From Gorsachius magnificus (Eukaryota > Chordata > Aves > Pelecaniformes > Ardeidae), in the NCBI GenBank assembly GCA_034008185.1, contig CM067087.1:41496590-41560589 (forward strand): DNA of 64,000 bases, written 5' to 3'. This document shows, in pieces, positions 10,501 through 23,092 of this stretch. Position 1 is the first letter of the stretch. Each line of letters opens with the position of its first letter. A program made the translations under genes and the position numbers. Under the pieces are notes generated by a model, which searched no databases, had not been told where the DNA came from, and saw nothing but the letters and a program-made list of their open reading frames with translations.

Positions 10501-13500
10501 AGGCATCTGCCTTTGGAGATGGCATTTGACTCCAAGCGTCGACTGTAATGATGCACCTCAGCTGCACTCAGTCTTCCTGCCGGCCATGATGGCTTGGAGG
10601 AGCTGGTTCCCAGCAAGATGCTAAAAGTGAAATACATACAGTTTGGCTAAAGAGGAAAGGACTAGGAACACAAACCACTCACCAGTCTGCAACTCCGTAG
10701 TTTTCAGGGTAGGGAACTGCAAGGAATTATTTATTGTGGTAGGAAGAGATGTAATCAATAAGATGATGAAGGCATAGTTATGCTGAATATAGGAAAATTT
10801 TCCTGTTGTAGGGTCTTTTTTATAATATGCAAAATAACCTCAACAGGAAGCCAGATGAAATTTTACTACTTAAGCACTGAAAAAGAGCTGTGACAAGCTC
10901 TGTGCCCAAATGAATACGGCACATATTGGATCAGGCGACTGGATTCATTTTTTTAAAATCTCTATTACCGTTCTGTGGCAAAAGAAATTTGTAGTAAAAT
11001 TTGAAGTTATTTTCAGAATCCAATGAGGTGTTTAAGTAGGACTATTAAATTATAAGTGTTTATAACACCTATAAAATGTAGTTGTTCAACAGGACTATTA
11101 AATGCAGAGCATAGCTGAGGTGCATTTCAACATCAGCAATGCCCTTCTAATTTCTGGCAAGAAATTAGAACCATAAAAACAGGAGGACTGAGTAAACTTT
11201 TCCAATAATTCTTGCACAGGACTGAGAATGTTGTGTCTGATGCTCTGTGCAAGCCAGCTGGACATGGAGATTGGTATAATCAACCCACCAGGCCCAATTT
11301 TAACTGACATATCTGAAAACAGCTAAAGCTACTTAAACGCAAAGGCATTTGCAGGAAAGTGCTCCTGAGCCCTTTCTCTCTCTGAGGAGTGGCAGCACGG
11401 TTGCCAGTCACTTTACGGAATTACCTGAAAATAGTTGTAAAAACCCACTTTGTAGTATTGGTACAATTTGCAGTGGCACGAATCCACTGCTCCCACCAGC
11501 AAGAGATTTTGCTGAACTTTCTCTACCCAAAACTCCCCTTCCCACCCAGGCAAACAGCACAGGAGCAAGAAGTAGTTAAATGTGTCAGAGGTCTCCCAAC
11601 ATGTTTATTTTTTGCAGCAATTCTGAGGTTTTATGACATACTCTCATCTTAGTGCATTGAGTCCTACCTCAGTGCATCAAGCTAAAACCAAGAGAAGCTT
11701 CTGCTGTGGGGTGTTCTGTTGTAATTAGTCTTATTGCTGCACCTGAAATACTTGTAATTAGCCCCAGCCTGGCTGGCTGAGGGTGTAGGAAGCCAATTAC
11801 TGAGGTGCCAGCATCTCTACCCCAGTGGGGTGGGAGCCAGTGCTGCTGGTTTCCCTGCCTTGCTCCTCGGGTGAGAGCCAGAGCCTCCTGGAGCAGGGAG
11901 AGGGCAGGTTTGCCTTTCCATTGCTGGGTGCTAAAGCCATCCTCTGCCTTCCATTTCACTGTTGTACTTGAGGGGCAGTGGGGAAAAACAGGTAAGAGAG
12001 TGTTATTCCTCTTCTCTTCTTGGAAGGGCTGGGGATGAGTGCTACACCTGCTTGCAGGAGAGGGATTTCCTGTGGTTATTTATCTTTTGTATTTGCATTA
12101 AATACCTTAAAAGAAGGAATCTTAAAGTGTGTCGGGTGTGGGGAGATGTGTAACTTATTGTGTAGAGGTAACCTGCAGACTCTGGGGAGGGAGGGCTGCT
12201 TGTCTCGATCGCTCCCTGCCTGCACAGGTCCCAGATGGGTCTGGTGTGCTACTGCATTCATCCTGCAGGTCCCTGGAAAGCAGGCTTCCTCCCCGGGCTG
12301 CATTGAGGCAGGAATGGGAAAGTCTGTTGAGATGCTGTTGGGCAGAACTTGCTTTTCTGAGCAAGTAGGTTACAACCACATTGTCTGTGTAAAGTTTTTG
12401 TGACCTCCTGTACTGGATTTTGTGTCTGTGATCTAAAGCTGAATTGCCTCCACAGACCTTATAGCTGGTGCATTTTGTTTGATTGGATGTCAGTAGGATG
12501 GACCTGACCTGGCCTCGGTTGTGTTACTGCTTCCACATTTAATGACTGTGTTTGATCCAATTTTTATACGTGGGAATGGACTGTACTTTGCAATCTTGTT
12601 CATGTGGTATGTTTGTCTCCTTGAAGAACAGAATGTAATATTTTCTTTGGGGATAGATATGAAACACCCTTTGTTCTTACATGTACCAAGCACGCAGAAG
12701 CCTTTCTGTTAGTGTGTATACTGGTGCTGGGAACACTGCTCTGGTCCGTGCTCTCCATCTGCTACAGCCTCACGAAGAGGTGCTGCCAGGGCCTCCTGGG
12801 TATAGATGGGGCTGAGGAAGGTCCCACCACGGGTCCCCCCCTGATGGAGCAAGACCCACTGGGGATGGGCTGTGGTCAGTTCTGGAAGGAACTGGGGGTT
12901 TAGTGAGGGAAGGGGCAGAAAGGTCCTGCCTCTGTCCAGAAGCTACGTAGCATTTTGGTACCTGGAGACATTGCAGTACCTGTTTGGTACAGTTATAGTG
13001 AAAGATCTGTGGTACTGCTGCTTCCAAACCATGGGTGAAGTCAGAAATCTCCTGATGTTTTTACAGAATACAGCATTACAGATGGATGAGGTAGGGTGCA
13101 GGTATGAACCATCATCTACAGCCCTGATGAAACTTATGGGCAGGGCTGGGGCTAGAAAGTTTGTGGTGGTGAAAAGCAACTGCACCCGTGCATGGGTGGG
13201 TTTTGGCTGTGCCGGAGCCGAGGGACTCGGGTGGTGGCAGCGTCGTGGTGTTCTTCGTGTCCTTGTTATAACACCTAGCAGTGTTCTGCTCCAAGCCATG
13301 GCCATCTTGCTTTGCGTGTCTAGAGTGTAAGCAGTTTCTCTCCTCTCATGTCTTGCACTGTCACCTGCTGTTTGCTCTCTTGGTGCTGAAGATGGCTCCT
13401 GAGTCTCGGAGTTTGGCTCGTGTTTCCAGCAGCATCAGCTGGTGTAATGAAGGATATTAGCTCTGCCCACAAACCTGCTCTCTCCCACAAGAGGGAAAAC

Positions 13501-16500
13501 AAACAAATAAACTGGGAAATTGAAACAGGTGATTTTGTTCCCTCTGTAGTTTCAGGGCAAAATATTTTGCATTTCCTATACTAAAGATATGTTGAGCAGT
13601 GCTGCCCTTTGTACAAGAATTGCAGGGGTTACCTGCAGCCAATTTAATTACAGATAAACAAATACCATTTGCAAGCTGCTCCACGGTAACATTTGAGTGA
13701 GATGTGACAGGGTATGGCACTGTAAAGCTTGATATTAATTTTTAATAATCTTTGGATACCCTTTGGAGGGATGTCCTCCATAGAATATTAGTCCCTGCCC
13801 TTCGTCAAAGCTCCAGCTTTCCTGCTGGATAAATTGTACGGTAGCAAATGCCTATTTCCAGGGCTCACAATCAACTTCTACTTGTTCAAAGGTAAGTGGA
13901 AAAGACTGCGTGTTTCCTGTCTGGGGCCATGTCTGGTTGCAACTGCTCAGGACAGAAGCTTTTGATTATAGAAAATAGACTTTTTTCCTAGCCTGATACA
14001 ACTGTTTTGAGAAACTCTTAAGGAAAAGGTAAATCAATTTGTAAGAAAATGCAAGATACTTTTTTTTTTTTTTAAGAAAACCTAACAGACTGCTTTGTCG
14101 GTTTTCTGTGCTGGCTTTGTTTACTAGAACAGAAACATCTTTATACAATGCTAGCATATGTCAAAAAATGCAGCTTCCTATGACTTACAACTCTGCTCAC
14201 TCTAAGAATAATCAGAAAGGAGGAAAATCCTTCTGGAGTTACTTTCTCCCCCTCCTTCCACAAATCCTACCATGCATTCATCCATGTTTGTGAGTCCTAA
14301 CTCTGTTGTGTTAATTTAGCACATCTTGCTTATTCTTGATAAGCATGAAACAAATTAGGGCATGTTAACACCTACTGCAGTCCTGCCTCAGATTGCCTCC
14401 TGGCAGGTATCCTTGCATCAATTTCTGCAGCACCGGAGGTAGCTGAGCTTGATCTTTATTTTGCCATCCTGGGCACAAGCCCAGAAACATTAGGTTTGGA
14501 AATCTTTCAGCAGGAATGGCTGGTGATTATGCTAGCTGTCTGCCAATGCGTCCCCCTCCAGGAAGCGGCAGGAATAACGGCCACACCTCGACAAATGGCC
14601 TAATGAGCTGAGTTCATGTCCGTTTGGAAACAGGTTATTCATGAGTGGAAAGCAAGCCCAACAGATCTTGTATTTCCTTTTACACCCTTAACATTCTGGT
14701 TTCTTGCTCTTGGTAGGCCAGTTTTGAATAAGCAACTACTTCTGTGTTGGTACTTGAGTGCTGGTCAGAAACTGCTGTCGCAGGAGGAGCTCGGGGGCGA
14801 CAATGGATGGCCTTTGCTAGTTCCCCAGCTGGTCCATCCCTGCTGGTATGATGTGATGTGGACAGCTCTGCCAACGACCCATTTTGCATAATGTAAGATA
14901 TTGCAGACTTTCATATTTAAACCAAGAAATAAATGACTCTTCCAAAAGCACAAGGGGGGGAAAAAAATATTTTGAATGCAAGCTGAAGGGATGTGGAGAT
15001 TAGCAGGGCATCACAACCTGTAAAACGGGGAAGGGCAACCAAGGATGTTGGTGGTTCCCATCACTGACCTGTTGGCACCTGCTGCTGACAGGAGTGGGTC
15101 ACAGTGGACATGCTTCTGTCGCCAGCTGTAGGACTTCTCTTTCCCTTTTTGTTTTCACATCCTTCTCCAGGATGAAGCTGCAGCTGCAAAGGTTGCCAGA
15201 CATCAGATGCTGCAAGTCAGTGTTATTATCCTTGGAAGAAAATTGCATCACTTAAGCTAATTACCAAATGGTATTTCTCCTCTGAAAAATTACATACCTG
15301 GGCTCTCTAGGAACACAGAGTGCACAGCTTTGAAAGAAAAGTCATTCCTAAGGCTTTTTGAGCAATATGATTTAGTTAACCTACTTCCTAAAGCACAATT
15401 AAGTGTAGCTGAATAATGGCTGTACAGGAATGACCTTTCCTCAAACAAAAATCTGGTCCTTGTGCATTTGGTGTTGCTCAGAAGGTTTGCACAGCAGCTA
15501 GCGTGCAGTTAGTGCTCGAAGAATTACCAAAGTCATTCCCTGGGAGGAATCTGCTCTTGATTTCATCTTGGCTGCAGAAGGATTAGGACATGTGAGCTGC
15601 TGGTCAAAGCACCCTCCCTTCAATTTATCAGCTTCGTGGAAAGCAGTGGAATGAAAATCTTTGGGACGCAGATTGAAGGCGTGGGGAAGCAGAAGTGTTT
15701 GGGAGTGTGGCCTGGGCTGTAGGTACATGGTAGAGGGGGTGACAGGCAGAGCAGCTTCAAAGTTTTGTGGCTTGTGTGTGTTTTGTTGGGTTTGGGGTTT
15801 TTTTTCCTCCTGTAAGAAGATGGGTGAACAGATCGTTCCCCTTTCATATGTTCCCAGCAATTCATATCTTAATCTGGATAAATTCTTGCATAAGCCTGGA
15901 TGTTAACAGCACTGGTATATCCCGGTAAAGGTTTGGTCTTGTTTCTGAGTGCTTTCAGGGTATTTTAAAGCCAGCTATGAGATTCCTAATTTTTACCCCA
16001 TTCTTTCCTGTGATGCTTCCTATTAGAACAGCCTTTAGTAATAGAATAAAACTCCTCTAATTAGTACAAGCCAACCAGTTTTGAAATGTAGTCAAAAATG
16101 TGACCTCAGCTCTTATTTCTCAAGCCAGTAGGTTGTCTCTGAGTCTCTAGTGTGGATCCCAAAGGCAGGCTTTAGAGTAGCTTTATGCCATCAGAAAAAG
16201 TACAGAAAGAGCAAAACCTGAAGAGGGAAGATGGGCTAAAATTGCACTTTTCAAATTTGCAGAGCTTTTTGGATTGGATCTGCTGGGAAGGTCGGATGAG
16301 ATATTGTTGATGCATTGGTATGAAGAAGAGCTTGCTGTTTGTTTTCCAGCTCCATGACTTACAGAAATATTCTTGCTTCACATTTTTAATGAAAATACAT
16401 ATTTCTGGTCTTCTGTCTTTGCAAAGGGTAGCGTACAAATGTGAAGCCCAAAGGCTCAAAAACTCAGGCAAATAAAGCACTAATATTTACAGCTGTTTAG

Positions 16501-17640
16501 AGTCACTCTCCTTAAATTGAGTTTCATGACATTTGGTGTTTTGGTTTATGGATTTTGAGTGGTAATATGCTGGTTTTGAAGTATCTTACAATATCTGATA
16601 CAGTTTTAGTAATTTGAAAGTTAATCATAAATGTTATGAACTGCCATTTGAAAAACTTTTTTTAATATAGAATATATTTTATAAACCCTGTTTTGAAAGA
16701 TTTCCTCCCATCTCATAAATTACTTGGAAATTATTTAATGAAAGAAGAAATAGAAAGTAAAATTGAAACCTTTGATGTCAGTTTTTTCTCTATTTTTATC
16801 TTTCTCCTCACTTTTTTTTCTCCTTCCCGTTCCAAGCCTTTCATGCAGTGACTGAGGACAGCATTCCTTGTCCTTTGTATAAAATGTAAGGGATTGTAGG
16901 CTTATTTTTAACTATGGCTATATTGTCTAACCATCTAGACTTACCAGCCATTATGTGTGTTATATTAGCGATGTGCAGTCTCAAGGAGGAAAAAAAAATC
17001 TTTCTATTCTTTGTTTGGCTTTTTTTTTTTTTTAACAAAAGGAAACAACTGTCTTTTGCTAAAGCCACTGGCTCAGGGCACTGCACTGACCATCATGCAG
17101 AAGTAGGCAACAGTAGCCTGGATCCCGAGCAGTGGTGGCTGGGACAGGTGACGTCCTCTTAGGTGAAGTCATCCACTTCACAGTCCAGTGGCTTTAGGTG
17201 GACTTGCATCCTTCTGTGGTCACGTATACATTGCATTATCCTTTCTCCCTATGCATCTAGACCTGCTGCATACTGCTGAGCTGTATATTCTCCTGACAAG
17301 GAGCTCCTAAGCTCAGGCCCCGTTGGGAGGGACCGTATCTTCTGCACGTATCTGAATTTGTTACTTATTTTCCAATGAATGTCAATATCCAGTCCTGAAA
17401 GTTGCTGACAAACAGTCCCTGTAATGTGCTGGAGGGTTTATGGGGACTGTTCCTCTCCATCCTCTTTCTGATGGGAGAAGCTCCAATGCTTTCTCTGAGG
17501 ATGAGAAGTTTTCTCCATAGCCTGGCCAGTCTGGTGACTTTTCTACAGGCTGTCGCTTCTCAGTGAAGGAACCTGGGTCCAATATCCCAGCTGCAGGAAC
17601 GTTGCCATTAGATTTGCATGTAAATCTAATTCTAGCCACC
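7562..17640. other. Intron 1 segment, no feature recognised
   Basis: Unique-looking, mostly AT-rich intronic sequence with short homopolymers (T run near 8342-8356, T run near 14061-14073). Open frames such as 10278-10637 (-), 12020-12403 (+), 12872-13330 (+) and 15498-15860 (-) overlap frames on the opposite strand, have no known motif and lack splice or promoter support. They are treated as chance. Confidence 0.5.
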
Positions 17641-17830
17641 AGTGTCTGTTGCATTTCACTTGTTAATGGTAAATTTAATCTGCCTTCGAATTCACGGAAT
17701 TTCAGCGTTCTTTATGGTCTTTGTTAGGTTTGACTGAATGCTAGTGTCATCTGCAAATCTTGCACCCTTGCTGCTCATCTATTTTTCTGTATCAATAATA
17801 AAAGTAATACCACGGAGATCTGTGAAGCTC
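17640..17830. repeat. Possible ancient CR1/L3-like LINE relic
   Basis: The phrase 'gtgtcatctgcaaatcttg', followed by a 'catctatttttctgtatcaataataaaag' type segment, resembles a worn LINE (CR1/L3) piece common in amniotes. In that family a 'tgtcatctgcaaa-ttt' block is followed by a 'catttataaaaatattaaa' block. Divergence is high and the ends are approximate. Confidence 0.38.
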
Positions 17831-20800
17831 TTTTCAAGCTGTTAAAGTTTTGCTCATTTTATTTCTGAATGCTGCACGTATAAGTCCTGATATTCAAGGA
17901 GGGAATTCATTTACATGCTGTGTGTAGCTTGGCTACCCCTCAACTACTGCCATTTTGTCCCTGTTTCAAAATATTATTTACATTTATTAAAGAACAGTTG
18001 AACAATATTTGGTGAAGTTAGTTTATTTTAAAAACCCAATGTAAACCACTGCTTTCAGAAATACATAGACACTTCAGATGAGTTTCCTATTAATACCTTA
18101 AACAGCTTCAATTAACCTGTTTTTAAAATAATTAATGTGGTTTACATGCTCATAACTGAATAAATGAGCAGTTCTTTAAGCAAGCTTTTGTTTAAGACAA
18201 TCTCTGCAGCTTGTGCATCTCCTGTAGAAATATACGGTTGTAGGGTGAGAGTCATTTTAGGTGATTCTGCATTTGCACTCCATGGCAAATAGTCTTGATT
18301 CTGGTAAAAGGTTACTGGATTTTAGGTGAATCTTAAAGAATTTATTTTCCTTGAGCAAAAGCTCATTGCACAAAGGTAACTTGGTACCAGCAGTGCTCCT
18401 AGATGGGCAACTTTTGATTTATATGTAAATAAAAGTGGCGGAGCAATACTATTTCCTACCTCAGGAAGCACCTCTCCTGCCGTTCTCTTGTCATTCTGAA
18501 TGAGGCCACTTTTGCTGGTTCTCACTGCATAAACCAAAATGTTCAAAACCCTTAATGTCACTGGTCCTGTGGTATCTGCATCTGTATTGAATTTAAATGT
18601 TTCACTTACTAGAGCTGACGCAGGGGGTTGCTTCATGTGGGAAACACGTCTTATTATTGCTGTCTGGTCCATACATTGCTCATCTGAATTTCATGTACAT
18701 CCATGTGCTACACAAGGTAGAACATCACCATATTTTCACTGTGCAAAAGAGAGCAGGGAGCAAAATAATCCTCAAAACTCAAATGAGCCACAGAAACCCC
18801 AAGGCTTGTTCTCTCTGTTCTCATGGAAAGTAGCGTTCTCATTAACAGTAATGCTGATTTTTCTGTTAACCTTACCAGGAAGAGGCTGAGGCAAAGCCTG
18901 AGGGCATTTAAAATTCCCTTCTGTATATTTAATATAATACTAAGAAAGATCTTAGTGTCCCAAAAAAAAGATTTTGTTTTGGTTTTTTTTTTGTCTTAGG
19001 ATTTTAGATGACACAGCAGCTGAGTTATCTTCTCACTTTCTAACAGACATATATCAACATCAGGCCAGTCTGGCGTGCCCTACCTGTTCTCATACCAACA
19101 AGAAGAGGTAGAAGGTGCTTTGTATGGCTAGGCTTGTCTCTGATATGAAAGTCTTACTGGTTTTGTAGGCTGAGTGGGATTTTGCCCTTTAAGTTCTGCA
19201 GATGATTTTTTCAAATGCAATCCAAATATGTAGTTAAAAATAATTGTCTTCTGTGTTGCTTTTTTTTAGATTCTAACTTGGTGCGTTTTTTCATCTTCTC
19301 TTGGTGTGATGGACAGGAAAACCTGGCTGGGTGAGCAGTGGGTCTGCCTCTTAGCTCATCCCTCCGGAGTCAGTGGGCACCTTCCAGAGCCCTTGCATGG
19401 GCTGGGGAAAGCTTTCAGGCAGCCCATCGTGCATCCATTACTTTTGTTGTCTCCCTGCCTCTTTCACTGCTTTTGCTTGGGGGAGAGTAATGTGATTTTA
19501 TTCCAGTCATTTTGTCTCTTTATTTTTGTTTTCTTGCCTTGGATGAAAATTACTGGTCAGGGCAAATGCTGCCTTCAAGACTCTGTTTCAACTACGCAGT
19601 GAGGGTCACTGCCTTTTGCATGCTACTGTAATGATTGCTTTTTTTTTTTTTTTTTATGTTTTATTTTAAATCCACAACAAAAGATCCTTGAGACTATAGT
19701 TTCCTATTCTCCTAGGAATTCAGTTTTTCTAAGTTAGTAGTTAGCCAGGTGTCTAAAGTTGTAGGGTAATATTTAAAGTCTACCTTTTTCTTATTCTTTT
19801 CCCCAAAATGTCCCGAGCTACCAGCCCCTCTGTTTTTCCCTTCTCTCTATGGGAAATGCAAGAGGCAACCCGATAAAGCCAGCAGTGACTGATGGGGCAT
19901 TTTCCATCAAACAGCAATGCTGTGGTGGTGGTTATTGATCTGAAATGTGGGCAGCAGCGTGATCGGTTCCAAATAATGATGGAAAATGTCCACTCACAAA
20001 GGAAGAGATGCAAAAGCTGGTTAGAAACGCTGGTGGATTTTAGACTCGGCAGAGAGTTGAGGGGTGTACATGTGTGTAAAACCCTCTTGGGTCTGATTTT
20101 TGGTAAGCGTTTCAGCAACCTGTTGGGTTGGTGTCAAACTCATCCTGCTGGTCTCACAAAACCGGGATCCGCTTATACATAAAAATAAAGATCCAGACTG
20201 GGTAAAATTAAACCCGAGTGTTAAAACTGAAATGTATGACCCAGGCAAAATGATTGATCATAAATTATCCATTTAAATACATTGCTGCTAATTGAAAATT
20301 ATTCTTATTGGAGGCCTTAGTTAAATGCAGTATCACAGGGTGGACACAAAATGCAACTAATTTTAAAGTGATTGTGACTTCAGGCAAACTTGTATTTTCA
20401 TGAAGTCTGAAAGCAAGGTAACGTCATCTCTTCCTTAGCACAAAGAGCACCAGCAAATTAATGTCACCGAAGCAGAGAATTTAATGGCTATTCTGCAAAT
20501 TAAAACCTACTTTCTCCTTAGGTTTATGATTTGAAGTAACGTTCCTAAGTGAAGTGTTGTAATTAAAAGTAAAACAGAGGCGTGAGGGTGATAAATGTGA
20601 CCCGCGACGCTCACATGCCGAGAAGCCTGTATAATTTTTCCCCAGCAGAAAGTAGATGGGAGATCCATCATCAGGACAACAAACATATTCAAGCAGGGGT
20701 GGGGAAGCAATTACAGAGAGACCTGTCACTATGAGAAGCCTATGAATATTCTTACACAAATTTTAATTTAAAATATTTGTTTAATTGTCTGTTGGAGAAC

Positions 20801-21396
20801 TTGATGTTCACTTCATAAGCGAAGCAATGAGTTCGGTGATGGATGTGCCCCGTCAGACTGGGGGGTGTTCTTCTCTGCGTGAAGATAAAGTGGCCTAAGA
20901 CACTGAGTACTAGCGGTGCCTGTCACAACCCTAAATATAACAGCATTAAGTAATTTAGCATCTTACATTTATAATTGAGTCTGACTTATCCAGTGATCTC
21001 TGACAGTGTAAATTGTATTGTACTAGGGGAGCTCAAACCAGTGGACAAGATTAATGGTTGTATAATGGGAAGAGAAGTCTGAAAACACTTTCTTCATACA
21101 GAAATTAAGAGGCATTAATTTAGACATAAAAGGCATAAATGTTTGAAGACATTGGCTTGCTAGGAGTGATAACATGTATAATAACAGCACTTTTCAAGTT
21201 TATTACTGTTTTCAGTATCACAGATGGCTGCAAATTGTAGGGCTCTCTTCTATTGTGTCTTCCCCCTCTGCCAAATTAACAAAAGAATGTTAAATCTTGG
21301 CTAGCCTTAATACGGTGCATATGTTAACGATGGAAATTGCTTCATTGTACTGCTAAATTGATGGAAGCAAGACAAGATGTAGGGAAATGTGTGTGC
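17831..21396. other. Intron 1 segment, no feature recognised
   Basis: AT-rich intronic sequence. It contains short simple repeats: a T/G-rich patch at about 18961-18992 and a 17-base T run at 19639-19655. No exon, RNA gene or transposon was recognised. Confidence 0.5.
19639..19655. repeat. Poly-T run (17)
   Basis: Uninterrupted run of 17 T in intron 1. No adjacent recognisable retroposed sequence was seen, so it is listed as a simple repeat. Confidence 0.9.
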
Positions 21397-21634
21397 TTTA
21401 GTTGGTACTGGGTATTATTTTGGGATTCAGACTTATGTTCTGCACATAGTGGGGCTCTCTGGAAGATGATTTTTTCATGTTTGCCAGCACATTTCTGTTT
21501 TGAGTGCTTTCATGTTTCAGTTGCTACTGGGTATATTTTGGGACAGAAACTTATGTTCAGTATAAACTGGAGCTCTCTAGAAGGTGAATAACTTCGTATT
21601 TGGCAGTAGGCTTCTGTTTTGAGTGATTGCATCC
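21397..21634 (+). repeat. Imperfect 119-bp tandem duplication
   Basis: Two adjacent copies of 119 bases (about 21397-21515 and 21516-21634) align without register change. The pairs are 'gttggtactgggtat' at 21401 with 'gttgctactgggtat' at 21520, 'acttatgttc' in both, 'ggctctctggaag' with 'agctctctagaag', and 'ttctgttttgagtg' at 21493 and 21612. They differ by scattered substitutions, so the duplication is old. The unit matches no repeat family I recognise. An open frame (21337-21591) spans it but lacks support as a gene. Confidence 0.8.
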
Positions 21635-22965
21635 CAACTGGCCACGCAGACACACATTTCTGATCAATGTGTTGCTTTGAATTATAAAGAGGCGATTGCC
21701 CTGATCTCAGCCTGGCTTCTGGTGACAGGAGAGGCAGACTACAAACAAGTCCTGGAGATAAAGCAGGGCTGTAGCATGCAGGAGGTTATAGCTGGCTGAG
21801 CCCTGTGTCTCTTACTGTGGATTTGGGAAGGTGTGTAGGTGAGATGAGGGACTGCAGATAGATGAAGAGTAATATCCTAGCTAATGGATTTGAATGCTAG
21901 GGGGGATCTTGTCCTTTAAGCTTGTGTCAATGACAGCATTTTTGTGGGGGTCACTAAGGTCATGTTTTGGAGATCCTGGTGTGATCTTTGCTCTTCTGGA
22001 TGCTCAGCTAATGACCCTGAGATCTGAGCAGTCACAGTCGCATGTGAAATCTGTAAGTACATCCAAGTCTTTTCCAGTTCTTCTTCCCTGCTCCCCACTC
22101 AAAACTGTGTACCCAAAATGAAGGAAAAGCTTTGCTCTTGGTCTCTCTGTGCTTCTGACTCACTCTGTGAGACGGAATTTGCTTCCCTTTCTTTCCCAAA
22201 CTGGATAATGGAATGCCCTGATATTGTGATAAGCATATAGGAGAGACCAGAAGGAAAAGTAGTGTTGGAGACTGAGGTTTGAACTGTATGTGCAAAGATG
22301 TTGGTTTCCTCACCAAATAAAGAGAAGAAAGCAAGCCATATAGAATAGAGTAGTATTTATAGAATAAACCAGCTTTTTGTGGAATAGTTTTAATGTTGAT
22401 GGACTCCATCCTATGGAATAGGGTGGAGATGGGCTAGGGTTGGGTTGTATAGGTGGGGTAGAGTTGGGTTGTGTCGTTATAAAAAGTATCAGGAATGCAT
22501 GAGGGGGCCTAATGTTTGGGTTAGGCTACTTTAATTCTGGCATCTTAAATGCTGACGTTTAGCATGACAGCATTTTTCATGCTATACATGTAAGGTCTAA
22601 GACCTTTCTGCTCATCCCAGCTTTCCAGGCAGGCACAAGAGTGATATCTCTGCTAGTCCTAATCTGCATTGGACCTCATTGGCAGAGGTCACTGGACCAA
22701 GAAGGCATTGCGCCTGACAGATTTTGGTGGTCAGTATAACTTTCTACCCTTGCTCTTTCAACTGTGTGTTCTGAGTAGTTTCCCTATCAATTTGCAAAGC
22801 AGATGAGAAATTCTTATATATCCATATACAGAAAGAATTTTTATAGGGACCACTGTATGACATGGAAGGCTTCCCTTGTAAAGCCAGTAGAAAGCTGAAT
22901 ATTTGTATGTTCTTATGAATAGACCTGCCTCTGCTATTGGAAAATGTTTCCTACTCATTTCATCA
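21635..22965. other. Intron 1 segment, no feature recognised
   Basis: Unique-looking intronic sequence. A short G/T-rich stretch at about 22420-22475 repeats the word 'gttgggttgt' with 'ggggtagag' spacing. Nothing else is supported. Confidence 0.5.
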
Positions 22966-23092
22966 CCATCCCTGGAGGTATTTAAAAGACAGGGGGATGA
23001 AGTGCTTGGAGACATGGTTTAGTAGTGGACAGGTATGGTTGGACTTGGTGATCTTAAAGGTCTTCCTACCAAAGGATTCTTTGATTCTATAC
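22966..23092 (+). mobile_element. CR1 LINE 3'-end fragment
   Basis: The order 'catccctggaggtatttaaa', 'gatgaagtgcttggagacatgg', 'tttagtagtggac', 'ggttggacttggtgatctta', 'aaggtcttcc' and the terminal 'ttctttgattctata' is the canonical 3' tail of a bird CR1 retrotransposon, including the degenerate attctatg-type terminal repeat. It is 5'-truncated, as most CR1 copies are, and carries no coding sequence. It may extend somewhat further left with poorer similarity. Confidence 0.88.
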
